From: an uncultured Tateyamaria sp.
GTDB taxonomy: Bacteria > Pseudomonadota > Alphaproteobacteria > Rhodobacterales > Rhodobacteraceae
NCBI GenBank assembly: GCA_947501275.1
Contig: CANMVD010000001.1
Location: 1,488,001-1,552,000, forward strand
Reading direction: 5' to 3'
Length of the DNA stretch: 64,000 bases
This document shows positions 45,266 to 53,620 of the stretch, in pieces (position 1 is the first letter of the stretch; each line of letters begins with the position of its first letter). A program made the translations under genes and the position numbers. The notes beneath the pieces were generated by a model. The model was not told where the DNA came from. It saw only the letters and a list, made by a program, of their open reading frames with translations, and made no database searches.

Positions 45266-46867
45266 TCAGACGGGATCAACCAAGTCTGGCCATGCTGCTT
45301 TATTGGCGCGCACCGCTTCGACAAGCTTGTCTTCGCCAACTCTGCGCGCAATGCGCTTCCATTGGCGTTCGGTGTTTGCCATGGCGTCTGCGGCTGACAT
45401 CGAACCGGTCAGGGCTGCTGTCAGGTTTTCGTCCAGCGCGTTGTGGAAGGCTGTGGCGCCCGGATAGTTGATGGTTGGCACCGTGCGGCGTACGGACTCG
45501 CGGACAATGTCCATGTGGTAATCATGGTAGGTTTCGCGCACCAACGGGTCTGCGAAGTTGGCCAGTTGGAACGGATCAAAGAAGCCGCCCGGGTTTGCCG
45601 TCATCCATGAATAGATGCGTGATGAGCCAAGCCATTGCAGGAACAGATAGCACAGCTCAGGATGTTCTGACTGGGTCGATACGGAGGCCGAGAGGTTGAA
45701 CCAAAGCACGGTCCGGCTGATGCGCCCATCTGCATGGTCTCGACCCGGTGGCAGGTGTGATCCGACTTTGCCCGTGACGCTAGAGCCGTCGTTGGCCGGA
45801 TTGTCTAGGAATTTCGGTAGGTTGGAGAACGCGCAGGTCATTGCTGCCCCACCGGTGGCAAAGTTGCCGTATTGCTCTGGCCAGCCCCATGAGATCGCAT
45901 CGGCCGAATGATGCGACAGCGATGCAACGTATTCTTCCGTGGCCAATACGCCTTGTTCGGAATTGATCAGTGCGGTGCCGTCATCGGCAAACAGGAACTG
46001 ATTGGGTGATGCCATCGTTACATAGCGTTGATACCAGTTGGTATAGCCCCAGCCTTGATTGCGAAGATCACTACAGCCGATCAAACCATCGTCGGGGCGG
46101 TGGAAAAAGGCTGCGATCTCATCATGTTCTTTCCACGTTTTCGGTGGTGCCAATGCGTAGCCGTGTTTGTCTGCAAAGGCGGCTTGCTCAGCAGCGTCTC
46201 CAAAGAGGTCCGTGCGGTGGTTCCAGGTTTGGAAATCGCCATCAAGGCAAACCCCATAGGTGGAGCCGCGGTACCCGTTGAGCAGGCTTACACCCTGTTC
46301 ACCGCCCACATAGCCGCGCTCTGGCGCTTCCCATTCAGGTTTGTGGGTCTCGACATATTCGTCGAGGTTCACGATGCCGCCGGATTCAGCCAGATCGCCC
46401 AGACGGTTCCATTCCACGGCGTAGATATCAAATCCGCCGCCCTTGGTTGAAATGTCTTGCATCACTTTGGTGAACTCTTGGCCGTTGGGCACACCAACGA
46501 TGTCCAATGTGATGCCGGTCTCCTGTTCCCACAGCTCTTTGATCGACGGCGCCCCGGCAGGGAATGGCTGCGTGATCTGACCGATGGAGCCATCTGACAA
46601 CCCCAAAACGATGCGTTCAGGTGCTGATCCTGCGTCTTTCATGCTGCGCACAGCTTCGATAGCGCGGCCCTCTGGCGTATCGGCCCCGTATTGATAGCGC
46701 TCAGCGCCATCAAAGCCGGTGGGGCCGCCGATCATACCATCGGCCAACCCAGAGGCGGCGCGCGCGCGATCAGGCCGCAGATAGAGTGGTGTCGCAACCG
46801 CGAGGGCCGCAGCACCTGATGAAGACGCCAGAAACGAACGTCGTGACAGTTTCGATTGAATAGGCAT
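45266..46867 (-). CDS. ABC transporter extracellular solute-binding protein, Tat-type signal
   Basis: A 533-residue periplasmic protein of the CUT1 solute-binding type. The N-terminus KLSRRSFLASSSGAAALAVA is a twin-arginine signal. The mature chain carries TGITLDIVGVPNGQEFTKVM and GGFDIYAVEWNRLGDLAESG. The start at 46867 has GGGAGGG five bases upstream; a longer frame to 46942 has no such site. It is the first gene of the 12-gene cluster and is divergent from the LacI regulator. Its length (over 500 residues) fits the GlpV-like group better than typical sugar-binding proteins. Confidence 0.88.
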   Translation of the reverse strand: MPIQSKLSRRSFLASSSGAAALAVATPLYLRPDRARAASGLADGMIGGPTGFDGAERYQYGADTPEGRAIEAVRSMKDAGSAPERIVLGLSDGSIGQITQPFPAGAPSIKELWEQETGITLDIVGVPNGQEFTKVMQDISTKGGGFDIYAVEWNRLGDLAESGGIVNLDEYVETHKPEWEAPERGYVGGEQGVSLLNGYRGSTYGVCLDGDFQTWNHRTDLFGDAAEQAAFADKHGYALAPPKTWKEHDEIAAFFHRPDDGLIGCSDLRNQGWGYTNWYQRYVTMASPNQFLFADDGTALINSEQGVLATEEYVASLSHHSADAISWGWPEQYGNFATGGAAMTCAFSNLPKFLDNPANDGSSVTGKVGSHLPPGRDHADGRISRTVLWFNLSASVSTQSEHPELCYLFLQWLGSSRIYSWMTANPGGFFDPFQLANFADPLVRETYHDYHMDIVRESVRRTVPTINYPGATAFHNALDENLTAALTGSMSAADAMANTERQWKRIARRVGEDKLVEAVRANKAAWPDLVDPV

Positions 46868-46933
46868 TTTTCCCTCCCAAGGGATCTGAACGTCCCCACT
46901 GCATGCAGAGTTGATTGGAAATGATCCTTTCGC

Positions 46934-47032
46934 AAACATCATTGGCCTTCATTTCAGACCATTTTCCACCTATTAGCTTGGTGAAGCTCTGAAATGACGG
47001 AAAAACTCTTTTCTTTCGTAGAAATGATGTTT
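46934..47032. promoter_or_regulatory. Nested inverted repeats between the sugar cluster and its LacI-type regulator
   Basis: Inner arms CATTTCAGA (46950-46958) and TCTGAAATG (46988-46996) are perfect 9 bp repeats. Outer arms AAACATCATT (46934-46943) and AATGATGTTT (47023-47032) are perfect 10 bp repeats. Both pairs fall in the divergent promoter region. They are candidate operators of the LacI-family regulator; which pair it uses is not visible. Confidence 0.5.
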
Positions 47033-47069
47033 TTTGATGGGCAAAGATGGTTCCAATCGAGGCACAGCC

Positions 47070-48071
47070 GTGAAAGTCACTTTGGCAGAAATCGCACAGG
47101 AGGCCGGAGTTTCGGTCACGACTGTGGATCGTGTCCTGAACGACCGCACAGGCGTACGCGAGCGCACACGCAACATCGTGTTGGAAATCGCACGGCGACG
47201 CGGCTGGTTTGGCCCGGTTGAAGAAGAAAGTGCGATCCGGATGGATTTCGTCCTGCCTGCCGGCAGCAATTCGTTCATGGGCTTGTTGCATCAATACCTG
47301 CTGGAAGAGGCGCGCAACTATGGCGGTATTCAACCAATGGTACATGTGGTCGACGGCCTTGATCCCGATCATATGGCTTTGCGTCTGAACTCATTGGTGG
47401 GCAAAACGGATGCGGTCGGGCTAGTGACTTTGGACCACCCGTCAGTACGTGCCGCCATCGAGAATCTGTCGGAAAATGGAGTGCCTGTCGCATCATTGGT
47501 GTCAGACCTGCCGTCTTTGCAAAAGGCGGGTTACATTGGGATCGACAACCGTTCTGCTGGGCGTTTGGCCGGATTATTGATGGGGCGGTTCTTGCATCCA
47601 GACAAAGACCATAACGTTGTTATCGTCATTGGTTCCTTGAGCTATCGAGGCCATGAAGAGCGTGAAATGGGTTTCAAGTCCATTCTTGCGCAGGACTACC
47701 GCAATCTGACGATCTCGGAAATCGTGGAGGTTAGCGACGATCGCGACCGCGCATATGATGAAATGCGCCGTATTCTCGCAGGCAACCCGCCGTCTGCAAT
47801 ATACAGCATCGGTTCCGGGAACCAAGGAATCGGACAAGCCTTAAGTGAAGCACGGATTCATAAGGAAACAGTATTTATTGCCCATGATTTGACGAGCGCG
47901 ACGAAACGGATGCTTTTGGATGGAACGCTGGACGCCGTGATCGATCAAAATCCAAGGGTGGAGGCGCGCGAAGTGGTGAAATTGCTTGCTTCTGCAGTTC
48001 GTGGTGCCGCCGAGCCTCAATACTTGCCACGCTTGCAAGTGGTGTTTGCCGAGAACATTCCTGAATTGTGA
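47070..48071 (+). CDS. LacI-family transcriptional regulator
   Basis: A regulator of about 333 residues. The N-terminal helix-turn-helix (VTLAEIAQEAGVSVTTVDRV, then LNDRTGVRERT) is followed by a periplasmic-binding-protein-like sensor (MDFVLPAGSNSFMGLLHQYL, IGIDNRSAGRLAGLLMGRF). The GTG at 47070 has a GAGG site seven bases upstream and puts the HTH right at the N-terminus. An in-frame ATG at 47037 without such a site would add 11 residues and start only 4 bases past the outer inverted repeat. It is divergent from the 12-gene sugar cluster and presumably represses it until the sugar or an intermediate binds. Confidence 0.85.
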   Translation: MKVTLAEIAQEAGVSVTTVDRVLNDRTGVRERTRNIVLEIARRRGWFGPVEEESAIRMDFVLPAGSNSFMGLLHQYLLEEARNYGGIQPMVHVVDGLDPDHMALRLNSLVGKTDAVGLVTLDHPSVRAAIENLSENGVPVASLVSDLPSLQKAGYIGIDNRSAGRLAGLLMGRFLHPDKDHNVVIVIGSLSYRGHEEREMGFKSILAQDYRNLTISEIVEVSDDRDRAYDEMRRILAGNPPSAIYSIGSGNQGIGQALSEARIHKETVFIAHDLTSATKRMLLDGTLDAVIDQNPRVEAREVVKLLASAVRGAAEPQYLPRLQVVFAENIPEL

Positions 48072-48236
48072 ACTACTATCCGTTTGAGGCGTAGCGAAAT
48101 TCAAAGTCTGAGAGTGTTCGAGAGTTGTTCATTGTTTGGCTGGTCAAAATGCAAGGAAGCCAGCAGTTTAAGAGGCCATCCGAACGATTGCATTGCCTTG
48201 ACCTTTCAAATTCGAAGTACTCTAGGTTTCTCAATC

Positions 48237-48307
48237 GCAGCGAATGGCGGTTAGGCGGGGTGCGGCTGCAGCATTTCGATCAGCAGATGAACGGCGGCAA
48301 AGGGCCG
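48237..48307 (+). repeat. Dispersed intergenic repeat, copy 3
   Basis: A 71-base unit starting GCAGCGAATGGCGG with GGCTGCAGCATTTCG in the middle and ending AAAGGGCCG. It aligns without gaps to the copy at 28758-28828 (54 of 71 identical by hand count). It lies in the 280-base gap between the LacI gene and the LysR gene, which holds nothing else recognisable. Confidence 0.6.
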
Positions 48308-48351
48308 TTTCAATCATTACCGTCGTGTGATGAGTTTCAGCAAGATAGACC

Positions 48352-49263
48352 TTACTGAATGGTTTTTCCTTCTTTCGCCAAGTTCACAAAAGCTCTGAGA
48401 CGTTGGGTCATATGACGTTTGCTTTGGTAGTTCAGTGAGTAGCGCGGTAGCGGTGACAAATGTTTATCTAGCACAGAAACGAGACGACCGTTTGTCACAT
48501 ACGGCGCGGCAATCTCGGCGTAGACATATGCCAGACCCAATCCGTGGCTGGCATAGTGCAATAGGGACCGCATGTCGTTTGCGACGAGACGTGGTTTCGG
48601 TTGCATAGTAAACGGCCCATCGGCTCCGACGAAGCCCCATGGGGCGTGGTTGCCGCCTACGCCAAAGGCATAGCAGATTGCATCATGGTCCAAGATATCG
48701 CGTGGTTCTTTGGGTATACCTTTGGCCGCGAGATAGTCCTGTGACGCAACGATCGCCATTGAAAGCTCGGGGCCCACGGCAACCGCATGCGTGTCAGGGC
48801 CAAGCAATGTGTTGGATCGAATGGCAGCATCAATGCCCGAGGTCAGTAGATCAACTTTCTTATCATCGTAAATCAATTCGACATCGACGGCGGGGTAGGC
48901 GGCTGCAAACCGGGCGACAAGATCATCCAGAAAAAACGGCCCGGCGCTGTAGGGGGCAGACAGGCGCAGCGTGCCAGTGACTTCATCCTTTTGATCATCA
49001 AGGTCGTTCATCGCACCTTCGAGTTCAGCAATGGCTGGAAGGCTACGGGCATAAAACTGTTCCCCTATCGGTGTCAGTGCCACAGAGCGGGTTGAACGCT
49101 CAAACAGGCGCACACCAAGCCTATCCTCAAAACGCTGGATGGCTTCGCTTACCGATGCAGGTGCCTGGTGCAGATGTTCTGCTGCAGCACGAAAGCCACC
49201 GCGCCGGGCGACTTCGACAAAGACGCGGATATCTCCAAAACTGCTTCTGCTCATTGTTCGCAT
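48352..49263 (-). CDS. LysR-family transcriptional regulator
   Basis: A 303-residue regulator. The HTH region is FGDIRVFVEVARRGGFRAAA, then EHLHQAPASVSEAIQRFEDR and LGVRLFERSTRSVALTPIG. The effector domain follows from about residue 92 (GTLRLSAPYSAGPFFLDDLV). An ATG three codons in (49254) is an alternative start. It is divergent from the small-protein operon beginning at 49354 and likely controls it. Confidence 0.88.
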   Translation of the reverse strand: MRTMSRSSFGDIRVFVEVARRGGFRAAAEHLHQAPASVSEAIQRFEDRLGVRLFERSTRSVALTPIGEQFYARSLPAIAELEGAMNDLDDQKDEVTGTLRLSAPYSAGPFFLDDLVARFAAAYPAVDVELIYDDKKVDLLTSGIDAAIRSNTLLGPDTHAVAVGPELSMAIVASQDYLAAKGIPKEPRDILDHDAICYAFGVGGNHAPWGFVGADGPFTMQPKPRLVANDMRSLLHYASHGLGLAYVYAEIAAPYVTNGRLVSVLDKHLSPLPRYSLNYQSKRHMTQRLRAFVNLAKEGKTIQ

Positions 49264-49353
49264 TTTCGATCACTGTGTTAGGCAACGGCCGGGTTATCCT
49301 TACGATAGCAATCGCTTAGTTTTGTAACAAGCCGCAATCACAAGGAAAACGAA

Positions 49354-49662
49354 ATGTCCAAGATCACCGAGATTTTCATCCTGAAGATGAAAGAGGGCGA
49401 TGACGTTGATGCCATCCGCGAGGCAGCACGGGCAGACTTTGTCGCACTTGACGGCGTCACATCTTGGGAGACGTTGATCACAACCGACCAGTCGCGTGAC
49501 ACGCTTTACGCTGACATTTTCACCTTCCCTGATCATGAAACTGCCAAGCGCGTGACGCCGCAGTTTGCGGAGCGCCTGGCGACGAAGGCCTTCCTTGGCC
49601 AGATCGACGAAATGATTGTCGGTCAGTTTTTCACAGCCCACCAACCTAAAGCATCGGAGTAA
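49354..49662 (+). CDS. Small ABM-like (dimeric alpha/beta barrel) protein
   Basis: A 102-residue protein beginning SKITEIFILKMKEGDDVDAI. The pattern of an edge strand followed by a long helix, then SWETLITTDQ and YADIFTFPDHETAKRV, suggests an antibiotic-biosynthesis-monooxygenase-like or stress-response barrel. AAGGAAAACG precedes the ATG. It is first in an operon with three NTF2-like genes. Function unknown. Confidence 0.65.
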   Translation: MSKITEIFILKMKEGDDVDAIREAARADFVALDGVTSWETLITTDQSRDTLYADIFTFPDHETAKRVTPQFAERLATKAFLGQIDEMIVGQFFTAHQPKASE

Positions 49663-49666
49663 GATC

Positions 49667-50053
49667 ATGACCGAACGGGAAGAAATTGAGGCCGCCATCA
49701 ATGAATGGAACAGCGGCTTGGATGGCGGTGACATCGAACGGATGGTTGCCTCATGCCACCCCGACGTTATGACCGTAAACGAGCGTCAGCCTGTAACTGT
49801 CGGCACCCAAGCCATCCGCGACAAGTACAGCCCACGCATTGCTGCCGCCGACATCACCTCCGGATATGACATCGAAGACCTGCAATTCTACGGCGACACC
49901 GCAATCGTATCCGGCCGTTTCTACGGCACTATGAAAATGCGCGACACCGGCGAAGTCAGAAAGCCAGAAGGCCGTTTGGTGCTTGGCTACAAACGCGACG
50001 AGAGCGGCGCGTGGAAGATGTTCCTTGATCTGGACAACAACGGTCCTGCCTAA
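49667..50053 (+). CDS. NTF2-like (DUF4440/SnoaL-type) protein 1
   Basis: A 128-residue cone-shaped barrel protein: EEIEAAINEWNSGLDGGDIE, VASCHPDVMTVNE, FYGDTAIVSGRFYGTM and AWKMFLDLDNN are the usual features. The ATG at 49667 is chosen over an upstream in-frame start inside the previous gene. Such proteins act as small-molecule isomerases, cyclases or binding proteins; the substrate is not visible. It lies 4 bases after the ABM-like gene. Confidence 0.7.
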   Translation: MTEREEIEAAINEWNSGLDGGDIERMVASCHPDVMTVNERQPVTVGTQAIRDKYSPRIAAADITSGYDIEDLQFYGDTAIVSGRFYGTMKMRDTGEVRKPEGRLVLGYKRDESGAWKMFLDLDNNGPA

Positions 50054-50118
50054 AACCTCCCTTGATCGCGCTGTTATAGCGCGGTGGGAATTTTCACGCC
50101 TTACCCGGAGCTGTACTG

Positions 50119-50553
50119 ATGACAACTTTGGAAATCGTCACAAAAGAGATCGTCGACCTGCATGATTTCTTCACCGATTGGTTCAACGGCACTGCAGATC
50201 GTGACCATCTTGAACCGCGCTTTCTGTCGCGCCTGCATGAGGACGTGCACTTCATTCCGCCGGAAGGCCAGGTGATGACCGGGGCCGTTCTGAAAGAGGG
50301 TTTTGCACGCGGCTACGGATCGAACTCCGAATTCCGCATTCAGATCCGCGACGTGGATGTGCGCTATGAGCGCGAGAACCTCGTGTTGGCAACTTACACC
50401 GAGTGGCAAACCGGCGCGACCCTCTCCGCCCAGGCCAACAACGCCCGCATCACCACTGTTCTCATGGAAATGACAACGCCGGTGACTTGGCTCCACATCC
50501 AAGAAACCTGGTTGCCAGAGACCCTCAGAGCCGCTGGCTCCTTTGATTTCTGA
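50119..50553 (+). CDS. NTF2-like protein 2
   Basis: A 144-residue protein. The opening TTLEIVTKEIVDLHDFFTDW, then HEDVHFIPPEGQVMTGAVLK and VLATYTEWQTG, fit a DUF4440-type NTF2 fold. It begins 65 bases after NTF2-like protein 1 and overlaps the leader of protein 3. Function unknown. Confidence 0.65.
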   Translation: MTTLEIVTKEIVDLHDFFTDWFNGTADRDHLEPRFLSRLHEDVHFIPPEGQVMTGAVLKEGFARGYGSNSEFRIQIRDVDVRYERENLVLATYTEWQTGATLSAQANNARITTVLMEMTTPVTWLHIQETWLPETLRAAGSFDF

Positions 50554-50593
50554 TTTTGCCATCCTTCACACACACCAAATGAACGTGAACCCC

Positions 50594-50980
50594 ATGTCCA
50601 AACGTATTGCTCACCAACCCCGCGAGATTGCCAATTGCGTCAGTGCTTATCTGCAAGAAGGTGACCTCGACGGTATCGCCTCCATGTTCCACCCAGACTG
50701 TCAGGTGTTCTTTCCACCTGATCAGCCGCCAGCCACTGGCATTGCCGGTGCGCGCGCCGCGTTTGAGGGTTTCATGGAGCTGCGGCCCGAAATCAAAAGC
50801 GACGTATTCAGCGAAGTCATCATCGGCGATATCGCCTTGCTCCGCGCCAATTGGAGCGTCGTCGCACCGGACGGCAATGTTATGGCGGAAGGCCAATCCA
50901 CGGAAGTGGCCAAGAAGCTGGAAAACGGCGGCTGGGGCTATCTGATCGATTGCCCGAACGGCCCGCCAAACCTCGCTTAA
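50594..50980 (+). CDS. NTF2-like (SnoaL-type) protein 3
   Basis: A 128-residue SnoaL-like protein: IANCVSAYLQEGDLDGIASM, FHPDCQVFFPPDQPPATGIA, ARAAFEGFMEL, ALLRANWSVVAPDG. I place the start at 50594 (MSKRIAHQPRE); in-frame starts at 50543 and 50579 exist and no ribosome site decides. Third NTF2-like gene in tandem in this operon. Confidence 0.65.
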   Translation: MSKRIAHQPREIANCVSAYLQEGDLDGIASMFHPDCQVFFPPDQPPATGIAGARAAFEGFMELRPEIKSDVFSEVIIGDIALLRANWSVVAPDGNVMAEGQSTEVAKKLENGGWGYLIDCPNGPPNLA

Positions 50981-51003
50981 CCCCTCACCGAACGGAGGCT
51001 CTC

Positions 51004-51948
51004 ATGACACTTCAGCATTTTAACGAAGGCGAACTGCATTTGCAGGAGCAAACCGGGGATCGCGAGAAAATCGCGGTGATGACCCGCCACTTGATGCACG
51101 ACTTCATGCCGGACCAGCACCGGGAGTTCTTTGAGGGGCTTGAATACATCTTTCTGGGCACAGTGGATGCGCAAGGTTTGCCCCATGCGTCTATCGCGAC
51201 CGGTCCTGTGGGGTTCGCTTCATCGCCTGATCCCAAAACGTTGGTGATCCAAATGGGCGATCGTGCCGGAAACTCCGCATTCGAGGCGCTGGATTTGGGG
51301 CAGGCGGTCGGTGTCGTTGGGCTGGATCTGTCCAATCGGCGGCGCAACCGCATGCATGGCAAAATCACTGCGATGGATGCCGCTTCGGTCACGATTACTG
51401 TGGTGCAAAGCTACGGCAATTGCCCGAAGTATATCAACGTGCGCGAGATATCCGAGCGTGGGCAACCCATCGCCGGGGGCGAAGTCGAAGAGCGTGATGT
51501 ACTCAACGCCGACGATACAGCCCTCATCAAAGCAGCAGACACATTCCTGATCGCGTCCTACGTGCAGGATGGATCAGGCGCCCCCTATGAAGGGGTCGAC
51601 GTCAATCATCGCGGCGGGCAGCCGGGATTTGTCTTGGTCGACGGGTCGTCGCAGATCACCATACCTGATTACCGGGGCAACAACCTGTTCAACACCTTCG
51701 GCAACCTACTTTTGAACCCTGATGCAGGTCTGCTGTTCATAGACTTTGAAACCGGTGACCAGCTGCATCTTCACGGTAAGGCCTCGCTGATCGAAGACGC
51801 TGACGAGGTTGCCCAAACCTCCGGTGCTCTGCGCCTATTGCGTATCCAAATCAGCGGTGTTCGCCGCACCGCCAAGGCCACACCGCTTCGGTGGTGCTTG
51901 GTTGAGCACTCTCCTGTCAATCCAGACCTTGCTCCAGAAAAGGAATGA
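51004..51948 (+). CDS. Pyridoxamine 5'-phosphate oxidase-family (FMN split-barrel) protein
   Basis: A 314-residue protein with two split-barrel-like halves: FLGTVDAQGLPHASIATGP with VIQMGDRAGNS, and NNLFNTFGNLLLNPDAGLLF with LHLHGKASLI. In other bacteria this module is often fused to a ferredoxin-reductase domain; here it stands alone. The ATG at 51004 starts 23 bases after NTF2-like protein 3, with GGAGG upstream. Probably flavin-binding and redox-active; substrate unknown. Confidence 0.75.
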   Translation: MTLQHFNEGELHLQEQTGDREKIAVMTRHLMHDFMPDQHREFFEGLEYIFLGTVDAQGLPHASIATGPVGFASSPDPKTLVIQMGDRAGNSAFEALDLGQAVGVVGLDLSNRRRNRMHGKITAMDAASVTITVVQSYGNCPKYINVREISERGQPIAGGEVEERDVLNADDTALIKAADTFLIASYVQDGSGAPYEGVDVNHRGGQPGFVLVDGSSQITIPDYRGNNLFNTFGNLLLNPDAGLLFIDFETGDQLHLHGKASLIEDADEVAQTSGALRLLRIQISGVRRTAKATPLRWCLVEHSPVNPDLAPEKE

Positions 51949-51952
51949 TCTC

Positions 51953-52843
51953 ATGACCCTAAAAATTCTTGCATATGGCGCCAACGGTGCGCAGATGGCG
52001 GCAGGAACGCAGGCGCTGGTCGATGCCGGGCATGACGTGCGTGTCTTCACACGCTCCGAGGCCGGAGCCGAGCGATGGAGAGCCGCTGGCGTTGAAGCCA
52101 TTACTGGTGACATGGCGGATCAGGACGCGCTGATTGCCGCGAGTGATAAGCGCGATGCGCTATTTCTTCATGTGCCGCTGATCACTAATCCTGATGATGA
52201 CCGGAATGCCTATGGGTTGAATGCGCTCAGCGCCGCCCAGACAACGGGCGTTAAGAAAATCGTCTGGAACACAGGCGGTCCGATCATGGACCCCGCTTCG
52301 ACGACTGATCCAGGAGCTGTGTTGCTACGGGCATTGCAGGAGGACGGGTTTTCGTTCCTTGGCCTGACCCCGGTCACTTACATGGAAAACCTGCTTGGTC
52401 CCTGGACCACCGCCGGTCTTGCGCAAGGCAAATTGCCTTATCCAACACCAGCCACTTTCAAGATGCAGTGGGGCGCTGCGGCCGATTTCGGGCGGGTGGC
52501 AGATAAGGCTCTTCAGGGCGAGCTGCCCAATGAGGTGCTGACACTTGGCGGCCCTCAGGCCCTTGATGGCGACGATCTGGCTCGGATCATGGGGGATATG
52601 CTTGGCACCGAGCTGGCATTTGAAACGATGCCAGCATCTGAATTTGAAACACATCTGGCCAAGATGGGGAGCCCTCACGTCGCCAGTATGATCGCGGGCA
52701 TGTACGGCGGCATTCAAGCCAATCCCGATCAGTTCCAGCCGGGCTTTGTGACCGATGCCGGCGCCTTCGAGGACCGCTTCAACATCAAACTGACATCCTT
52801 CTCTCAATGGGTGTCGGATCACTCCACAGCTTTCAAATCCTAA
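51953..52843 (+). CDS. NmrA-like NAD(P)-binding reductase (atypical SDR)
   Basis: A 296-residue protein. The N-terminal cofactor loop is ILAYGANGAQMAAG, a variant of GxxGxxG. RVFTRSEAGAERWRAAGVEA is the NmrA/TIM-like segment. The absence of a clear YxxxK fits the NmrA or quinone-reductase-2-like group. It begins 4 bases after the split-barrel gene and lies 10 bases before a GST gene. Likely a reductase for a quinone or other electrophile, inferred from neighbours. Confidence 0.75.
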   Translation: MTLKILAYGANGAQMAAGTQALVDAGHDVRVFTRSEAGAERWRAAGVEAITGDMADQDALIAASDKRDALFLHVPLITNPDDDRNAYGLNALSAAQTTGVKKIVWNTGGPIMDPASTTDPGAVLLRALQEDGFSFLGLTPVTYMENLLGPWTTAGLAQGKLPYPTPATFKMQWGAAADFGRVADKALQGELPNEVLTLGGPQALDGDDLARIMGDMLGTELAFETMPASEFETHLAKMGSPHVASMIAGMYGGIQANPDQFQPGFVTDAGAFEDRFNIKLTSFSQWVSDHSTAFKS

Positions 52844-52853
52844 GGATAAAGAC

Positions 52854-53483
52854 ATGAAACTCTATGATCATCCCGTGTCTGGTCACGCACATCGAGCGAG
52901 CGCGATGCTGTCGCTACTGGGCTTGGACTATGAAAACGTCATCGTTGATTTGCAAAGCGGGGCGCACAAGCAACCTGAGTATTTGAAACTCAACCCGCTG
53001 GGGCAAGTGCCCACGCTTCAGGATGGCGATGTGGTCTTGCGCGATTCAACCGCGATCCTGACTTATCTTGCACTGCAATATGATCCTGCCCGGTCCTGGC
53101 TTCCCAATGATCCTGAGCTTGCTGCCAAGGTTCAGGAATGGCTTGCAACCAGTGTAAAGGAGATCTTTGAGGGACCCTGTGGCGCACGGATCTCTAAGTT
53201 CTTTGGGGCCCCCATCGACTTTGAAGGGGCAGTTGAGAAAACGCACGCTCTGATGAAGACGCTCTTTGAGCCGCATCTGGCAAAGAACGATTGGCTTGTC
53301 GGCACGGCCCCTACAATCGCTGATATTGCCAGTTACGGCTACATCGCAGCGACCACCGAGACCGGGATTTCGCTGGATGATTATCCGAACGTGCGCGCTT
53401 GGCTTGCACGGATAGAGGCACTGAATGGCTTTCCTAGAATCAAGACTGTGGCCGAGGTCATGAATGGCAGCCCTCAGGGCTGA
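52854..53483 (+). CDS. Glutathione S-transferase
   Basis: A 209-residue enzyme. The thioredoxin-like N-domain has SGHAHRASAMLSLLGLDYE, NPLGQVPTLQDGDVVLRDST and the cis-proline segment QVPTL. The helical C-domain has NDWLVGTAPTIADIASYGYI and VRAWLARIEALNGF. AAGGATAAAGAC precedes the ATG. It is the last gene of the LysR-linked operon and would conjugate an electrophile to glutathione. Confidence 0.88.
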   Translation: MKLYDHPVSGHAHRASAMLSLLGLDYENVIVDLQSGAHKQPEYLKLNPLGQVPTLQDGDVVLRDSTAILTYLALQYDPARSWLPNDPELAAKVQEWLATSVKEIFEGPCGARISKFFGAPIDFEGAVEKTHALMKTLFEPHLAKNDWLVGTAPTIADIASYGYIAATTETGISLDDYPNVRAWLARIEALNGFPRIKTVAEVMNGSPQG

Positions 53484-53620
53484 AAAAACCGGATATCGGC
53501 AGCGTACAAATTGGCTTGCAATTCACATGCGTACTACGTTTTGCACAGGCGTCACTCACGTCCGCTTTGGGAATGTTCGCCGTGGCGCGCAACGAAATGC
53601 TGAACGTCGGTTTTGGGCCG

